Source: Falsiroseomonas ponticola
Lineage (GTDB): Bacteria; Pseudomonadota; Alphaproteobacteria; Acetobacterales; Acetobacteraceae
Length of the DNA: 64,000 nucleotides
Direction: 5' to 3'
NCBI RefSeq assembly: GCF_016805305.1
Contig: NZ_JAERQN010000012.1
Coordinates: 124,001-188,000 of the forward strand
The position numbers and the translations under genes are program-made. Each line of letters opens with the position of its first letter. The stretch's first letter is position 1. Below the pieces are notes generated by a model. It worked only from the letters and a program-made list of their open reading frames with translations, searched no databases and had not been told where the DNA came from. Shown one piece after another: positions 8,302 through 18,193 of the stretch.

Positions 8302-11300
8302 ATGTCCCGCTTCTTCATCGACCGCCCGGTCTTCGCCTGGGTGGTGGCCATCATCGTCATGCTGGCCGGCGTGCTCGCCATCCGCCAGCTGCCGATCGCG
8401 CAATACCCCTCCGTCGCGCCGCCCAGCATCTCCATCACCGCAACCTATCCCGGCGCCTCGGCGGAGACGGTGCAGAGCACGGTCGTGCAGGTGATCGAGC
8501 AGCAGCTGACCGGCATCGACAACCTGCTCTACTTCTCCTCCCAATCCACCAAGGACGGCACCGCCACCATCCGGCTGAGCTTCGCCCAGGGCACCAACCC
8601 GGACGTCGCGCAGGTGCAGGTGCAGAACAAGGTGCAGCTGGCCACGCCGCGGCTGCCGCAGGTGGTGCAGCAGCAGGGCCTGCGCGTCGCCAAGGCCACC
8701 CAGACCTTCATGATGGTGATCGGCTTCGTGTCCACCGATGGGCGGCTGGATGCGACGGACCTCGGCGATTTCGCCGTCTCCACCGTGCAGGACCAGCTGT
8801 CCCGCACCCCGGGTTTCGGCGACATCCAGGCCTTCGCCTCCCAATACGCCATGCGCATCTGGCTGGATCCCGCGAAGCTGCGCGCCTTCGGCCTGACGCC
8901 GGGCGACGTGACCAGCGCGATCGAGGCCGAGAACGTCCAGGTGGCCGCCGGCGAACTGGGCGCGCTGCCCTCCGCGCGCGGCCAGCGGCTGAACGCCACC
9001 GTCGTCGGCCCCACCTACCTCCGCAACCCCGAGGCCTTCGGCGCCATCCTGCTGAAGGCGAATGCCGATGGCACGCAGGTGCGGCTGCATGACGTCGCCC
9101 GCGTGGAGCTGGGCGGGGAGAGCTACTCCACCTCCTCCCAGTTCAACGGCCGCCCCGCCGCCGCCATGGCGGTCAGCCTGGCCAGCGGCGCCAATGCGCT
9201 GGCGACCGATGCCGCCGTGCGCGCCACGCTGGAACGGCTGAAGCCCGCCTTCCCGCAGGGCGTCGAGGTGGTCTACCCCTACGAGACCACCCCCTTCGTG
9301 CGCCTGTCGATCCATGAGGTGGTGAAGACCCTGGCCGAGGCGGTGCTGCTGGTCTTCATCGTCATGCTGGTCTTCCTGCAGAACCTGCGCGCCACGCTGA
9401 TCCCGACGCTGGCGGTGCCGGTGGTGCTGCTGGGCACCTTCGCGGTGCTCCACGTCGCGGGCTTCACCATCAACACGCTGACGCTGTTCGGCGTGGTGCT
9501 GGCCATCGGCCTGCTGGTCGATGACGCCATCGTGGTGGTGGAGAATGTGGAGCGGCTGATGGAACAGGGGCTCTCGCCCCTCGACGCCACGCGCCAGTCG
9601 ATGCGGGAGGTCGGCGGCGCGCTGGTCGGCATCGCGCTGGTGCTGGCGGCGGTGTTCCTGCCGATGGCCTTCCTCGGCGGCTCCACCGGCGTGATCTACC
9701 GCCAATTCGCCATCACCATCGCCACCGCGATGGGGCTTTCCGTCCTGGTGGCGCTGATCTTCACGCCGGCGCTCTGCGCCACGCTGCTGAAGCCGCGCGC
9801 GCATGGCGCGGCGGAACGCGGCCTGGCCGGCTGGTTCAACCGCAACTTCGCCCGCGCCACCAACGGCTACGGCCGGGTGCTGGGGCGGATGCTCGGCAAG
9901 CCGCTGCGCTGGATGGTCGTCTATGGCCTGCTGGCCGGCGGGATGGCGCTGCTGTTCACCCGCCTGCCCACGGGCTTCCTGCCGGATGAGGACCAGGGCG
10001 TGCTCTTCGTGCAGGTGCAGGGATCCCCGGGCGCCACGGCGGACCGCACCCATGCGGCGCTGGATGCGGTGACGCAGCATCTGCTGGGGGAGGAAGGGGC
10101 GAATGTCGCCTCCGTCTTCACCGTCAACGGCTTCAGCTTCGGTGGCCGCGGGCAGAATGCCGGCCTCGCCTTCGTGTCGCTGAAGGACTGGTCGCAGCGG
10201 GAGGGTCGGCAGAACAGCGCCCAGGCCATCGCCGGCCGGCTGATGGGCCGCTTCTCCGGCTTCGCGGATGCGATGATCTTCGGCTTCGCGCCGCCCGCCA
10301 TCATCGAACTCGGCAACGCCACGGGCTTCGACATGATGCTGGTGGACCGCGCCGGGCTGGGGCACGACGCGCTGCTCGGCGCCCGCAACATGATGCTGGG
10401 CGCCGCCGCGCGCAGCCCGGCCCTGGCCGGCGTCCGCCCCAACGGGCAGGAGGATGAGCCGCAGTTCCGCCTGGTGGTGGATTGGGAGAAGGCGCGCGCG
10501 CTGGGCCTGGCGCCGGCCGATGTGACGGCGACGATCAGCGCCGCCTGGGGCTCGACCTATGTGAACGACTTCGTCGATCGCGGCCGCGTCAAGCGCGTCT
10601 ATGTCAGCGGCGAACCGGATGCCCGCGCGGCGCCGGAGGATCTGTCCCGCTGGTTCGTCCGCAATGCCTCCGGCGACATGGTCTCCTTCGCCGCCTTCGC
10701 GACGGCGGAATGGGGCCAGGGATCGCCGCGGCTGGAACGCTACAATGGCCAGCCCTCGATGGAATTGCTGGGCGGCGCGGCCCCCGGCGGCACCAGCGGC
10801 ACCGCGATGGCGGAGATGGAACGCCTGGCCGCCGCGCTGCCGCAGGGCATCGGCATCGAATGGACCGGCCTGTCCTATGAGGAACGGCAGGCCGGGTCCC
10901 AGGCCCTGGTGCTCTACGGCATGGCGATGCTGGTGGTCTTCCTGTTCCTCGCGGCGCTCTACGAAAGCTGGGCGATCCCGGCCTCCGTGATGCTCGTCGT
11001 GCCGCTCGGCGTGCTGGGCGCGGTGCTGGCCACCACGCTGCGCGGCTTCGCCAACGACGTCTATTTCCAGGTCGGCCTGCTGACGACCATAGGCCTGGCC
11101 GCGAAGAACGCGATCCTGATCGTCGAATTCGCGAAGGAGGAGATGGAACGCGGCAAGCCACTGGCGGAAGCGGCGCTGCACGCGGCCACGCAGCGGCTGC
11201 GCCCCATCCTGATGACGTCGCTGGCCTTCGTGCTGGGCGTGCTGCCGCTGGCGATCGCGACCGGCGCCGGATCGGGCGGGCAGACCGCGATCGGCACGGC

Positions 11301-11436
11301 GGTGATCGGCGGCATGCTGTCCGGCACGGTGCTCGCGATCTTCTTCGTGCCCGTCTTCTTCCTCGTCGTGCTGCGCCTCGCCCGCCGCCCCACCCCGCGC
11401 GCCCTGCCGGCCGCCCATCCCGTGCCGGGAGAATGA
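8302..11436 (+). CDS. RND multidrug efflux transporter, HAE1 (AcrB/MexB) type
   Basis: 1044-aa inner-membrane proton/drug antiporter. It begins [23 protein letters not shown], the standard HAE1 start and first transmembrane helix. Two large periplasmic loops and twelve expected helices fit the length (AcrB is 1049 aa). The proton-relay pair in [13 protein letters not shown] falls at Asp407-Asp408, the same numbers as in AcrB. It begins 9 bp after the adaptor and overlaps the outer-membrane factor start (ATGA). Substrates cannot be deduced, but aromatic or amphiphilic compounds are usual for the family. Confidence 0.96.
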   Translation: MSRFFIDRPVFAWVVAIIVMLAGVLAIRQLPIAQYPSVAPPSISITATYPGASAETVQSTVVQVIEQQLTGIDNLLYFSSQSTKDGTATIRLSFAQGTNPDVAQVQVQNKVQLATPRLPQVVQQQGLRVAKATQTFMMVIGFVSTDGRLDATDLGDFAVSTVQDQLSRTPGFGDIQAFASQYAMRIWLDPAKLRAFGLTPGDVTSAIEAENVQVAAGELGALPSARGQRLNATVVGPTYLRNPEAFGAILLKANADGTQVRLHDVARVELGGESYSTSSQFNGRPAAAMAVSLASGANALATDAAVRATLERLKPAFPQGVEVVYPYETTPFVRLSIHEVVKTLAEAVLLVFIVMLVFLQNLRATLIPTLAVPVVLLGTFAVLHVAGFTINTLTLFGVVLAIGLLVDDAIVVVENVERLMEQGLSPLDATRQSMREVGGALVGIALVLAAVFLPMAFLGGSTGVIYRQFAITIATAMGLSVLVALIFTPALCATLLKPRAHGAAERGLAGWFNRNFARATNGYGRVLGRMLGKPLRWMVVYGLLAGGMALLFTRLPTGFLPDEDQGVLFVQVQGSPGATADRTHAALDAVTQHLLGEEGANVASVFTVNGFSFGGRGQNAGLAFVSLKDWSQREGRQNSAQAIAGRLMGRFSGFADAMIFGFAPPAIIELGNATGFDMMLVDRAGLGHDALLGARNMMLGAAARSPALAGVRPNGQEDEPQFRLVVDWEKARALGLAPADVTATISAAWGSTYVNDFVDRGRVKRVYVSGEPDARAAPEDLSRWFVRNASGDMVSFAAFATAEWGQGSPRLERYNGQPSMELLGGAAPGGTSGTAMAEMERLAAALPQGIGIEWTGLSYEERQAGSQALVLYGMAMLVVFLFLAALYESWAIPASVMLVVPLGVLGAVLATTLRGFANDVYFQVGLLTTIGLAAKNAILIVEFAKEEMERGKPLAEAALHAATQRLRPILMTSLAFVLGVLPLAIATGAGSGGQTAIGTAVIGGMLSGTVLAIFFVPVFFLVVLRLARRPTPRALPAAHPVPGE

Positions 11437-12911
11437 CCATGAGACACCCCCTTCCCGCCCGCCTGCTGCCCGCCATGGCGCTGGCCCTGCTGCTGCCCGC
11501 CTGCAGCCTGGTGCCGGATCTGGCACCGGTGGAATCCCCCGTGCCGGCCGGATGGCCGGAAGGCCCGGCCTATCGCCGCCCCGCCACCGTGGCGGCCGGG
11601 GCGCCGACGGCGGCGGCGATCGGCTGGCGCGACATGCTGCGCGACCCGCGGCTGCAGGACACGGTGGCCCTGGCGCTGGCCGCCAACCGGGACCTGCGCG
11701 TCGCCGCGCTGAACGCCGCGAATGCCGAGGCGCAGTACCGCGCCCAGCGCGGGGATCTGTTCCCCAGCCTCGGCGCCACCGGCGGCGTGGAGGCCGCGCG
11801 CAGCCCGGCCGCCGTGGCGGGCGCGCAGCCCGCCACCTATGGCGGCACGGCCGGCGTCACGGGCCGGACCTGGTCCGCCGGGATCGGCTTCAGCAGCTAT
11901 GAGCTGGACCTGTTCGGCCGCGTCCGCAGCCTGACCGCCGCCGCCTTCGAACAGTATCTGGGCTATGAGGAGACGCGGCGCAGCACGCAGATCAGCCTGG
12001 TGGGCCAGGTGGCGAATGCCTGGCTGACCATCGCGGCGGATGCGGAGCTGCTGGACCTCACCCGCCAGACGCTGGCGAACCAGGAGGATTCCTACCGGCT
12101 GACCCAGGCGAGCTTCGCCGGCGGCAACACCACGGAAGTGGCGCTGCGCCAGGCGCAGACCGCGGTGGAGACGGCACGCGCCAACCTCGCCCTCTACACC
12201 CGGCAGCTGGCGCAGGACGTGAACGCGCTGAACCTGCTGGCCGGCCAGCCCGTGCCGGACGCGCTGCTGCCGATGGCGGGCGCGCTGGCCGCGCCGGTGG
12301 CGGAAGCGGTGCCGGAAGGCCTGTCATCGGCGCTGCTGCTGCGGCGGCCGGATGTGCTGGCGGCGGAACACAATCTGGTGGCGGCCAATGCCAATATCGG
12401 CGCGGCGCGCGCGGCCTTCTTCCCCTCCATCACGCTGACGGCCAGCGCGGGCAGCGCCAGCACCGGGCTGAACCGCCTGTTCAGCGCGGGGTCCGGCAGC
12501 TGGAGCTTCGCGCCCCAGGTGAACCTGCCGATCTTCACCGCCGGCGCCAACCAGGCCAACCTGGACGCAGCGCGCATCCAGCGCGACCTGCAGGTGGCGA
12601 CCTACGAGAAGACGATCCAGACGGCGTTCCGGGAGGTGGCGGACGCGCTGGCGGCCCGCGGCACCTATGACCAGCAGATCGCGGCGCAGGAAAGGCTGGT
12701 GGAGGCCTATGCCAGCGCCTATCGCCTGTCCCTGCTGCGCTTCCGCCAGGGGCTGGACAGCTTCACGGCACCGCTGGATTCGCAGCGCCAGCTCTATGCC
12801 GCGCAACAGACCCTGATCAGCCTGCGCCTGGCGCAGCGGCAGAACCTGGTCACGCTCTACAAGGCGCTGGGCGGGGGATGGGAGGAACGGAGCGTCGTGG
12901 CGGCCCGCTGA
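11433..12911 (+). CDS. Outer-membrane efflux lipoprotein, NodT/OprM type
   Basis: 492-aa outer-membrane factor forming the exit duct of the tripartite pump. The signal peptide ends in the lipobox LPAC with Cys24 as lipidation site. The two repeated outer-membrane efflux domains are evident: [34 protein letters not shown] in the first and [35 protein letters not shown] in the second. ATG at 11433 overlaps the pump stop; an in-frame ATG six bases later is an alternative start. It ends 9 bp before the convergent dehydrogenase gene. Confidence 0.94.
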   Translation: MTMRHPLPARLLPAMALALLLPACSLVPDLAPVESPVPAGWPEGPAYRRPATVAAGAPTAAAIGWRDMLRDPRLQDTVALALAANRDLRVAALNAANAEAQYRAQRGDLFPSLGATGGVEAARSPAAVAGAQPATYGGTAGVTGRTWSAGIGFSSYELDLFGRVRSLTAAAFEQYLGYEETRRSTQISLVGQVANAWLTIAADAELLDLTRQTLANQEDSYRLTQASFAGGNTTEVALRQAQTAVETARANLALYTRQLAQDVNALNLLAGQPVPDALLPMAGALAAPVAEAVPEGLSSALLLRRPDVLAAEHNLVAANANIGAARAAFFPSITLTASAGSASTGLNRLFSAGSGSWSFAPQVNLPIFTAGANQANLDAARIQRDLQVATYEKTIQTAFREVADALAARGTYDQQIAAQERLVEAYASAYRLSLLRFRQGLDSFTAPLDSQRQLYAAQQTLISLRLAQRQNLVTLYKALGGGWEERSVVAAR

Positions 12912-12925
12912 GCCGGCGCCTCAGC
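12907..12925. terminator. Palindrome spanning two convergent stop codons
   Basis: GCTGAG at 12907-12912 pairs with CTCAGC at 12920-12925 around a 7-nt G+C loop. It covers the stop of the outer-membrane factor and the stop of the convergent DenD-like gene. It could act as a weak bidirectional terminator, but there is no T-run. Confidence 0.35.
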
Positions 12926-13796
12926 CCGCCAGGATCGCGCCGAAATCGGCATCGGCGAGGTCCGCGGAGAAGGCCGGGAAGCGCGTGGAGAGCCGGCGCG
13001 GCCAGCCCGCCACCAGGCGCTCCACCGCCGGGTCCGGCGCGCAATCCACCAGGCCCCGGGCGGGCACGCCCTCCGCCTCCAGCGCCGCGATCGCCATGGC
13101 GGCGCTGACGGCCAGGGATGGCACATGCAGCAGCCGCGCCGGCAGCGCCGGCATCAGCGCCGCCCGGCAGGCCAGCGCCACGCTGGCCCGCACGCTGGCG
13201 ATAGGCAGCGGGTGGTCCGGCGCCAGGGGGGCGGTGAAGCGGGCGCCCCGCCTGGCATGGGCCACCAGGTCACTGATGAAGCCGGCGCCAGGCGGGCCGC
13301 TGCGCGTGGTGCGCAGCACCGAAATCGGCAGGCGCAGCACCACGGCATCCGCCTGCCCCCGCCGGGTCGCGTCGGCCAGCAGCGCTTCCGCCACCGCCTT
13401 CGTCATGCCGTAGGTGGAGGAGGGGCGCGGCGGGCTCGCCTCATCCGGCTCGGCCTCCCCGCCCCCGAAGACGCCGATGGAGGAGAGCAGCAAGAAGCGT
13501 GCGCCGGCCGCGAAGCGCAGCGCGGCGCGCGTGCCCTCCACATTGATCGCCCAGGCGGCCTCGGGATCGGCCTCGCTCGCCTGGGTGGTGATGGCGGCGG
13601 CGTGGATGACGGCATCGAAGCGCGTGCCTGGCGGGAAGGCTTCCGCGATCTGCGCGACATCGCCCGTCACCACGCCGGGCGAGGCGGCGCGGTCGAAGCG
13701 CGTCACGCGGGCGCCGGATTGCTCCAGCGCCGTCGCGATGCAGCCGCCCAGGAATCCCGCGCCGCCGGTGACGAGGACGCTATTCGGCGGTGACAT
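12921..13796 (-). CDS. NAD-dependent epimerase/dehydratase, DenD-like
   Basis: 291-aa extended SDR. The Rossmann motif TGGAGFLGG lies at the N-terminus, LLLSSIGVFGG supplies the catalytic Ser region, and STYGMTKAVAE the Tyr/Lys pair. ADAVVLRLPISVLRTTRSGPPGAGFISDLV resembles D-erythronate dehydrogenase (DenD) more than sugar epimerases, so oxidation of a C4 sugar acid is plausible but not proven. The start codon overlaps the end of the upstream Bug gene by 17 bp. It is the last gene of the hydantoinase-containing operon. Confidence 0.82.
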   Translation of the reverse strand: MSPPNSVLVTGGAGFLGGCIATALEQSGARVTRFDRAASPGVVTGDVAQIAEAFPPGTRFDAVIHAAAITTQASEADPEAAWAINVEGTRAALRFAAGARFLLLSSIGVFGGGEAEPDEASPPRPSSTYGMTKAVAEALLADATRRGQADAVVLRLPISVLRTTRSGPPGAGFISDLVAHARRGARFTAPLAPDHPLPIASVRASVALACRAALMPALPARLLHVPSLAVSAAMAIAALEAEGVPARGLVDCAPDPAVERLVAGWPRRLSTRFPAFSADLADADFGAILAG

Positions 13797-14757
13797 TCGC
13801 GCTGCGCACGACCTCCGCCCAGCGCTGCACATCCTCCGCCAGGAAGGCGGCGAAGGCCGCGCCCTCCCGCAGGTTCGGCGCCATGCCGAGGCGGATGCAC
13901 TCCGCGCGCACGCTCTCCTTCCGCATGGCCTGGGCGGCCAGGGCGCGGTAGCGGGCGACGGCGGCTTCCGGCACGCCGGCCGGGGCGAAGAAGGCAAGCC
14001 AGGCATCGGCCTCCACCCCCGCGACACCGGCCTGCGCCAGCGTCGGCAGTTCCGGCAGGTGGGGAGAGCGGTTGGGGGAGGCCACGGCCAGCGCCCGCAC
14101 CCGCCCGGCCTGCACCTGGGACAGCACGGTCGGGGTGGTGGCGAAGCTGGCATCGATATGGCCGCCCAGCAGGTCCTGCATCAGCGGCGCCGAACCGCGA
14201 TAGGCGATGTGGTTCATCTGCAGGCCGGTCCGCGCGCGGAACAGCTCCAGCGTCAGATGCGCGGCCGAGCCCTGGCCCGTGGAGCCGCAGTTCAGCCGGC
14301 CCGGCTGGGCGCGGAGCAGGTCAAGGAATTCCGGCATGCTGCGCGCCGGCAGGTCGTTCTTCACCACCAGGATGTGCTGCAGATCGACCAGCAGCGCGAT
14401 CGGCGTGAAGTCGTTGATGGGGTGGTAGCCGCCGCCCTGCGGGATCAGGGAGATGTTGGTGGCATGGGTCTGGTTGGTGCCGAAGACCAGCTGCGTGCCG
14501 TCCTTCACCCCCTGCGCCACGCGGCGCGTGCCGATGGCGCCGGCGCCGCCGCCGACATTCTCCACCACCATGGGCTGGCCGAGATCGGCGGAGAATTCCT
14601 GCGCCATCATGCGGGCGATCAGGTCCGTCGGCCCGCCGGCGGGATAGGGAACCACCAGCGTCACGGGCCGCGGCGGCACCCAGGGCGCCTGCGCGACAGC
14701 GGGGGCGGACAGGGCGGCGAGGCCCGTTGCGGCGATCAGGCGGCGGCGCGACAGCAT
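13780..14757 (-). CDS. Bug/TctC-family extracytoplasmic solute receptor 3
   Basis: 325-aa periplasmic receptor with signal peptide MLSRRRLIAATGLAALSAPAVAQA, then PVTLVVPYPAGGPTDLIARMM and VENVGGGAGAIGTRRVAQGV. The start at 14757 is preceded by GGGAGGAA; a longer open frame to 14817 lacks such a site. It belongs to the operon with the hydantoinase and DUF1445 genes, so its ligand may be that pathway's substrate. No TctA/TctB genes are in the window. Confidence 0.92.
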   Translation of the reverse strand: MLSRRRLIAATGLAALSAPAVAQAPWVPPRPVTLVVPYPAGGPTDLIARMMAQEFSADLGQPMVVENVGGGAGAIGTRRVAQGVKDGTQLVFGTNQTHATNISLIPQGGGYHPINDFTPIALLVDLQHILVVKNDLPARSMPEFLDLLRAQPGRLNCGSTGQGSAAHLTLELFRARTGLQMNHIAYRGSAPLMQDLLGGHIDASFATTPTVLSQVQAGRVRALAVASPNRSPHLPELPTLAQAGVAGVEADAWLAFFAPAGVPEAAVARYRALAAQAMRKESVRAECIRLGMAPNLREGAAFAAFLAEDVQRWAEVVRSANVTAE

Positions 14758-14820
14758 GGTTCCTCCCGGGGATTGGCCTTGGCGCCGCACCCTGGCGAAG
14801 CGGGCTGCCAGGCGCAATAG
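14758..14820. other. Intergenic gap with inverted repeat
   Basis: The 63-bp gap between the GlcG-like and Bug genes holds CCTGGC at 14791-14796 pairing with GCCAGG at 14807-14812, plus the Bug ribosome-binding site. The hairpin may set relative expression of the two genes; support is limited to base pairing. Confidence 0.3.
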
Positions 14821-15231
14821 CTAGCCGAAGACGGCCTTGATGGCGGCCTCCGCCACCTCCCGGTCCTGGTCGCCGGTGCCGGAGCCGACGCCGATGCCGC
14901 CCACCACCACGCCATCCACGATGATCGGCACCCCGCCCTTGAGGTTGGTCATCCGCCCCTCGGTCGCGATGGCGAGCTTCAGTTCCAGCTCCGGCCCCAT
15001 GCCGCCGGTGGGCCGGCCGGTGGAGGCCGCGGTTTCCGCCTTGCGCCGCGCCGATTCCACCGACAGCACGCGGGCGCCATCCATGCGGATGAAGGACAGC
15101 AGGTTGCAGCCTTCATCCACCACCGCGATGCATTGCGGCTGGCCCATGGATGCCGCGTGGTCCACCGCCGCGCGGATCAGCGCGATCGCGGCCTCATGCG
15201 TCAGCTTGGTCGTCGCGCGGGTCAGCGCCAT
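14821..15231 (-). CDS. GlcG/HbpS-family (DUF336) protein
   Basis: 136-aa protein of the GlcG/HbpS (heme-degrading/corrinoid adenosyltransferase-like fold) family. LTHEAAIALIRAAVDHAASMGQPQCIAVVDEGCNLLSFIRMDGA and GGVPIIVDGVVVGGIGVGSGTGDQDREVAEAAI are characteristic. Family members sit in many catabolic operons with poorly defined roles. The start is MALTRATTKL at 15231; an upstream in-frame extension is low-complexity shadow. It follows the DUF1445 gene by 5 bp. Confidence 0.85.
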   Translation of the reverse strand: MALTRATTKLTHEAAIALIRAAVDHAASMGQPQCIAVVDEGCNLLSFIRMDGARVLSVESARRKAETAASTGRPTGGMGPELELKLAIATEGRMTNLKGGVPIIVDGVVVGGIGVGSGTGDQDREVAEAAIKAVFG

Positions 15232-15236
15232 GGGCT

Positions 15237-15995
15237 CTATCCTTCCGGAAGGTCGGTCACCAGCATGCAGCCGGGCGCATGCGTCGCGTAGTAGGGCAGG
15301 CCGGAAGCTTCCAGCGCCGTCAGCGCCGTCAGCCCGCAGGCCCAGAACAGGGATTCCTCCCCGGGTTCGGGCAGCAGCACCTCTCCCCAATCCGGCTTCC
15401 CGATATCGAGGATGCCGAGATGCGCGGCATGGCCGCGATGGATCGGCGCGCCATGGCTGCGCGGCAGGCGCCCGGTGATGAAGGAGACGCGGCGCACATC
15501 CTCCTGCGCGAAGGGGCGCATGGAGACGACGAGGTTGCCGCTGAAGCGCCCCGCCGGCACGGCGGGGATCCAGGTGCGGAAGAGCGGCCCCTGGATGCCG
15601 AGTTCAACATGCCGCATGCGGATGCCGGCGCGGGCCAGCGCGGCTTCCGCCCCGAACCAGCAGCCGATGGCGACCGCGACCATGTCCTTCCGCCAGGCGG
15701 CCATCAGGTGCTCGGCCGGCGTCGCGACGCCGTCGCGGTACAGCATGTAGCCCGGCAGGTCGGTCCGCACATCGAGGTCGGCGCCCAGTTCCGGCAGCCG
15801 CGGATCGCCCTTCTTGCCGACGGCCAGAAGCGGGCAGGCCGCCGGATTCTCCTCGCAGAAGCGGACGAATTCCTTCGCCGCCTCGGCCGGCAACACCACG
15901 AGATTGGCCTGAACATAACCCCGGGCCCGGCCGACACTGAGCCCGCGATACCCCCCCCGCACAAGCTGGCGAAACGCCAGCCCGGTCTCAGACAT
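15237..15995 (-). CDS. DUF1445 putative hydro-lyase (D-glutamate cyclase-like)
   Basis: 252-aa member of the DUF1445 family. GYVQANLVVLPAEAAKEFVRFCEENPAACPLLAVGKKGDPRLPELG and the C-terminal CGLTALTALEASGLPYYATHAPGCMLVTDLPEG are typical. The related domain in animals converts D-glutamate to 5-oxo-D-proline, so a role in a cyclic amide/amino-acid interconversion is plausible here, next to a hydantoinase. The start at 15995 overlaps the end of the SDR gene by 8 bp. Confidence 0.85.
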   Translation of the reverse strand: MSETGLAFRQLVRGGYRGLSVGRARGYVQANLVVLPAEAAKEFVRFCEENPAACPLLAVGKKGDPRLPELGADLDVRTDLPGYMLYRDGVATPAEHLMAAWRKDMVAVAIGCWFGAEAALARAGIRMRHVELGIQGPLFRTWIPAVPAGRFSGNLVVSMRPFAQEDVRRVSFITGRLPRSHGAPIHRGHAAHLGILDIGKPDWGEVLLPEPGEESLFWACGLTALTALEASGLPYYATHAPGCMLVTDLPEG

Positions 15996-16764
15996 GACGA
16001 ATGAAGCCCCCATCCACGCGCAACACCGTGCCCGTGACATAGGATGCGGGATCGGAACAAGCAAAGGCCGCCATCGCCGCGACCTCCTCCGGCCGCGCAT
16101 AGCGGCCCATCGGAATCTGCGCCCAGGACCGGGTGCGGACCTCCTCCTGGCTGATGCCCTCCCGCGCCGCGGCGGCGGCATCGGTCAGGTGCACGCGTTC
16201 GGTGCCGACGCGGCCGGGCATCAGGATGTTCACCGTCACGCCCTGCTTCGCGACCTCCGCCGACAGGGTCTTGGACCAGGCGATGATGCCGGCGCGGATG
16301 GAATTCGAGATGCCGAGGACGGGCAGCGGCTGCACCGCGCCGGTGGAGACGACCGTCAGGACGCGGCCCCACCCCGCCGCGCGCATCGCGGGCAGGAAGA
16401 GGTCCGTCAGCCGATAGACGGCCAGCGCCATCCCCTGGAAGGCCTCCGTCCAGTCCTTCGGATCGCGCCCCGCCGCGCCGCCATAGGCAGGGCCGCCGGT
16501 ATTGTTCACCAGGATCTCCGGCGCGCCGAATTCCGACGCGACGCGCGCCGCAAAGGCATCGAGCCCGGCGGTGTCCAACAGGTCCAGCGCGAAGCCCGCC
16601 GCGCCCTCCCCCAGCGTCGCAACGGCCTGCGCCGTGGCGGCCCGGTCCCGCGCCGCGATGGCGATGCGGGCACCCTCCGCCGCCAGCGCCTGCGCGATGG
16701 CGAGGCCCATGCCGCGATTGCCGCCGAGCACCAGCGCGCGGCGCCCCTTGATGCCTAAATCCAT
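15988..16764 (-). CDS. SDR-fold protein lacking the YxxxK catalytic motif
   Basis: 258-aa short-chain dehydrogenase/reductase fold protein. The cofactor motif GGNRGMG (residues 14-20) and NNTGGP (87-92, in place of NNAG) are present. Ser140 of VVSTGA lies exactly 13 residues before the place of the catalytic Tyr, which reads Ser153 in SNSIR, with Arg157 replacing Lys. It may therefore use altered chemistry or be a binding subunit. GISNSIRAGIIAWSKTL resembles a recurring subfamily of such variants, from memory. It overlaps the hydantoinase end by 10 bp and the DUF1445 start by 8 bp. Confidence 0.85.
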   Translation of the reverse strand: MDLGIKGRRALVLGGNRGMGLAIAQALAAEGARIAIAARDRAATAQAVATLGEGAAGFALDLLDTAGLDAFAARVASEFGAPEILVNNTGGPAYGGAAGRDPKDWTEAFQGMALAVYRLTDLFLPAMRAAGWGRVLTVVSTGAVQPLPVLGISNSIRAGIIAWSKTLSAEVAKQGVTVNILMPGRVGTERVHLTDAAAAAREGISQEEVRTRSWAQIPMGRYARPEEVAAMAAFACSDPASYVTGTVLRVDGGFIRHV

Positions 16765-18185
16765 GCGCGGGGTCCGAAGGCGGAGGAGACGGATTGCTCG
16801 ATGAAGCGCCCGCGGCCCGGCCTGGCGCGCAATTCGCCCTGTTCCACGACGACCTCCCCCCGGGACATGACCAGTTCCGGCCAACCGGTCACGGACATGC
16901 CCTCCCACGGCGTATAGTCGACGTCATGGTGCAGCAGGTCGTTGGTGATGGTCACGCGCCGCTCCGGGTCCCAGATGGCGATGTCGGCGTCGGCGCCGAT
17001 CGCGATCCGCCCCTTGCGGTCCAGCCCATAGGTCGCGGCGTTGTTGGCCGCCGTCAGCGCCACGAAGCGCGGCAGGCTGATGCGGCCCACGACCACACCC
17101 TCGCTGAACAGGATCGGCAGGCGCGTCGCCAGCCCCGGCACGCCGTTGGAGACCTTGCGGAAGGGCGCGTTCGGCCCGGCGCGCAGCTTGCCCTCCGCAT
17201 CGAAGCGGTAGGGCGCGTGGTCGCTGTTGAAGAGGTCGAAGGTCCCATCCTCGATCCCCCGCCAGCAGGCGGCCTGGGAGGCCGTGTCGCGCGGCGGCGG
17301 GCTGCACATGACCTTTGCGCCGAGTATGTCGGGCTGGTCGAGGTCCTGTTCCGTCAGCGTCAGGTATTGGGGACAGGTCTCCGCGATCACCGTCACGCCG
17401 CGCGCGCGGGCGCGCCGGATCTCCTCCAGCGGTTCGGCGCCGGAGACATGCACGATGACCAGCGGCACGCCCGCAATCTCCCCGAGCGTCAGCGCGCGAT
17501 GCGTCGCCTCCCGCTCCACCGGCAGCGGGCGCGATGTCGCGTGGAAACGCGGCGCCGTCTGGCCACGCCGTTCCAACCGATCCGCGAGCCAGCCGATGAT
17601 CTCGTGGTTCTCGGCATGCACCAGAACCACCGCACGTTGGTCCCGCGCCACTTCCAGCACATCGAGGATCTGCGTGTCGGACAGGCGCATCGCCTCATAG
17701 GTCATGTAGACCTTGAGGCTGCGGTGGCCCCGCGCGATCAGCGCCGGCAGTTCCTGCCCCAGCACCTCGGGCCTCGGGTCCGCCAGCACCAGGTGGAAGC
17801 TGTAGTCGAGGAAGGCGTTGCCCTCGGCGCGCCGGTGGTAGTCCTCCACCGCCGCGCGGAGCGACGCGCCGCGATGCTGCACGGCGAAACTCAGCGTGCA
17901 GGTCGTGCCGCCGAAGGCCGCGCTGCGGGTGCCACTCAGGAACCCATCCGCCATGCGCGCACCGGCGGAAGCCAGGCCCGGCGCCTGCACCTGGTCGATA
18001 TGCACATGCGCATCGATGCCGCCCGGCAGCACCAGGCGGCCGGTGGCATCGATCACGCGATCCGCATCGCCCAGGCGATCCGCAATGGCGGCGATCACGC
18101 CATCGCGGATGCCGATATCGGCGCGGAAGACATCGGCCGCGGTGGCGACGGTGCCACCACGGATCACGGTATCGAAGCGGGTCAT
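16755..18185 (-). CDS. Dihydropyrimidinase/D-hydantoinase family amidohydrolase
   Basis: 476-aa cyclic-amide hydrolase, close to the usual length of dihydropyrimidinases. All metal ligands are visible: His60 and His62 (DAHVHID), carbamylated Lys158 (SLKVYMTY), His190 (LVHAEN), His246 (IVHVSG) and Asp322 (NSDHAP). It should open a hydantoin, dihydropyrimidine or similar imide ring. It is the second gene of the operon, 8 bp after the binding-protein gene, with SDR, DUF1445, GlcG-like, Bug and DenD-like genes downstream. Allantoinase is less likely because of the HVHID context and length. Confidence 0.92.
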   Translation of the reverse strand: MTRFDTVIRGGTVATAADVFRADIGIRDGVIAAIADRLGDADRVIDATGRLVLPGGIDAHVHIDQVQAPGLASAGARMADGFLSGTRSAAFGGTTCTLSFAVQHRGASLRAAVEDYHRRAEGNAFLDYSFHLVLADPRPEVLGQELPALIARGHRSLKVYMTYEAMRLSDTQILDVLEVARDQRAVVLVHAENHEIIGWLADRLERRGQTAPRFHATSRPLPVEREATHRALTLGEIAGVPLVIVHVSGAEPLEEIRRARARGVTVIAETCPQYLTLTEQDLDQPDILGAKVMCSPPPRDTASQAACWRGIEDGTFDLFNSDHAPYRFDAEGKLRAGPNAPFRKVSNGVPGLATRLPILFSEGVVVGRISLPRFVALTAANNAATYGLDRKGRIAIGADADIAIWDPERRVTITNDLLHHDVDYTPWEGMSVTGWPELVMSRGEVVVEQGELRARPGRGRFIEQSVSSAFGPRAWI

Positions 18186-18193
18186 GGGCTTCG

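Noticed and set aside
6292-11526. A 1744-codon open frame on the minus strand opposite the RND pump
   Set aside because: It is the antisense shadow of the efflux genes: composition is biased to Arg/Gly/Ala/His with no domain, and the plus strand carries a textbook adaptor and pump with all motifs.
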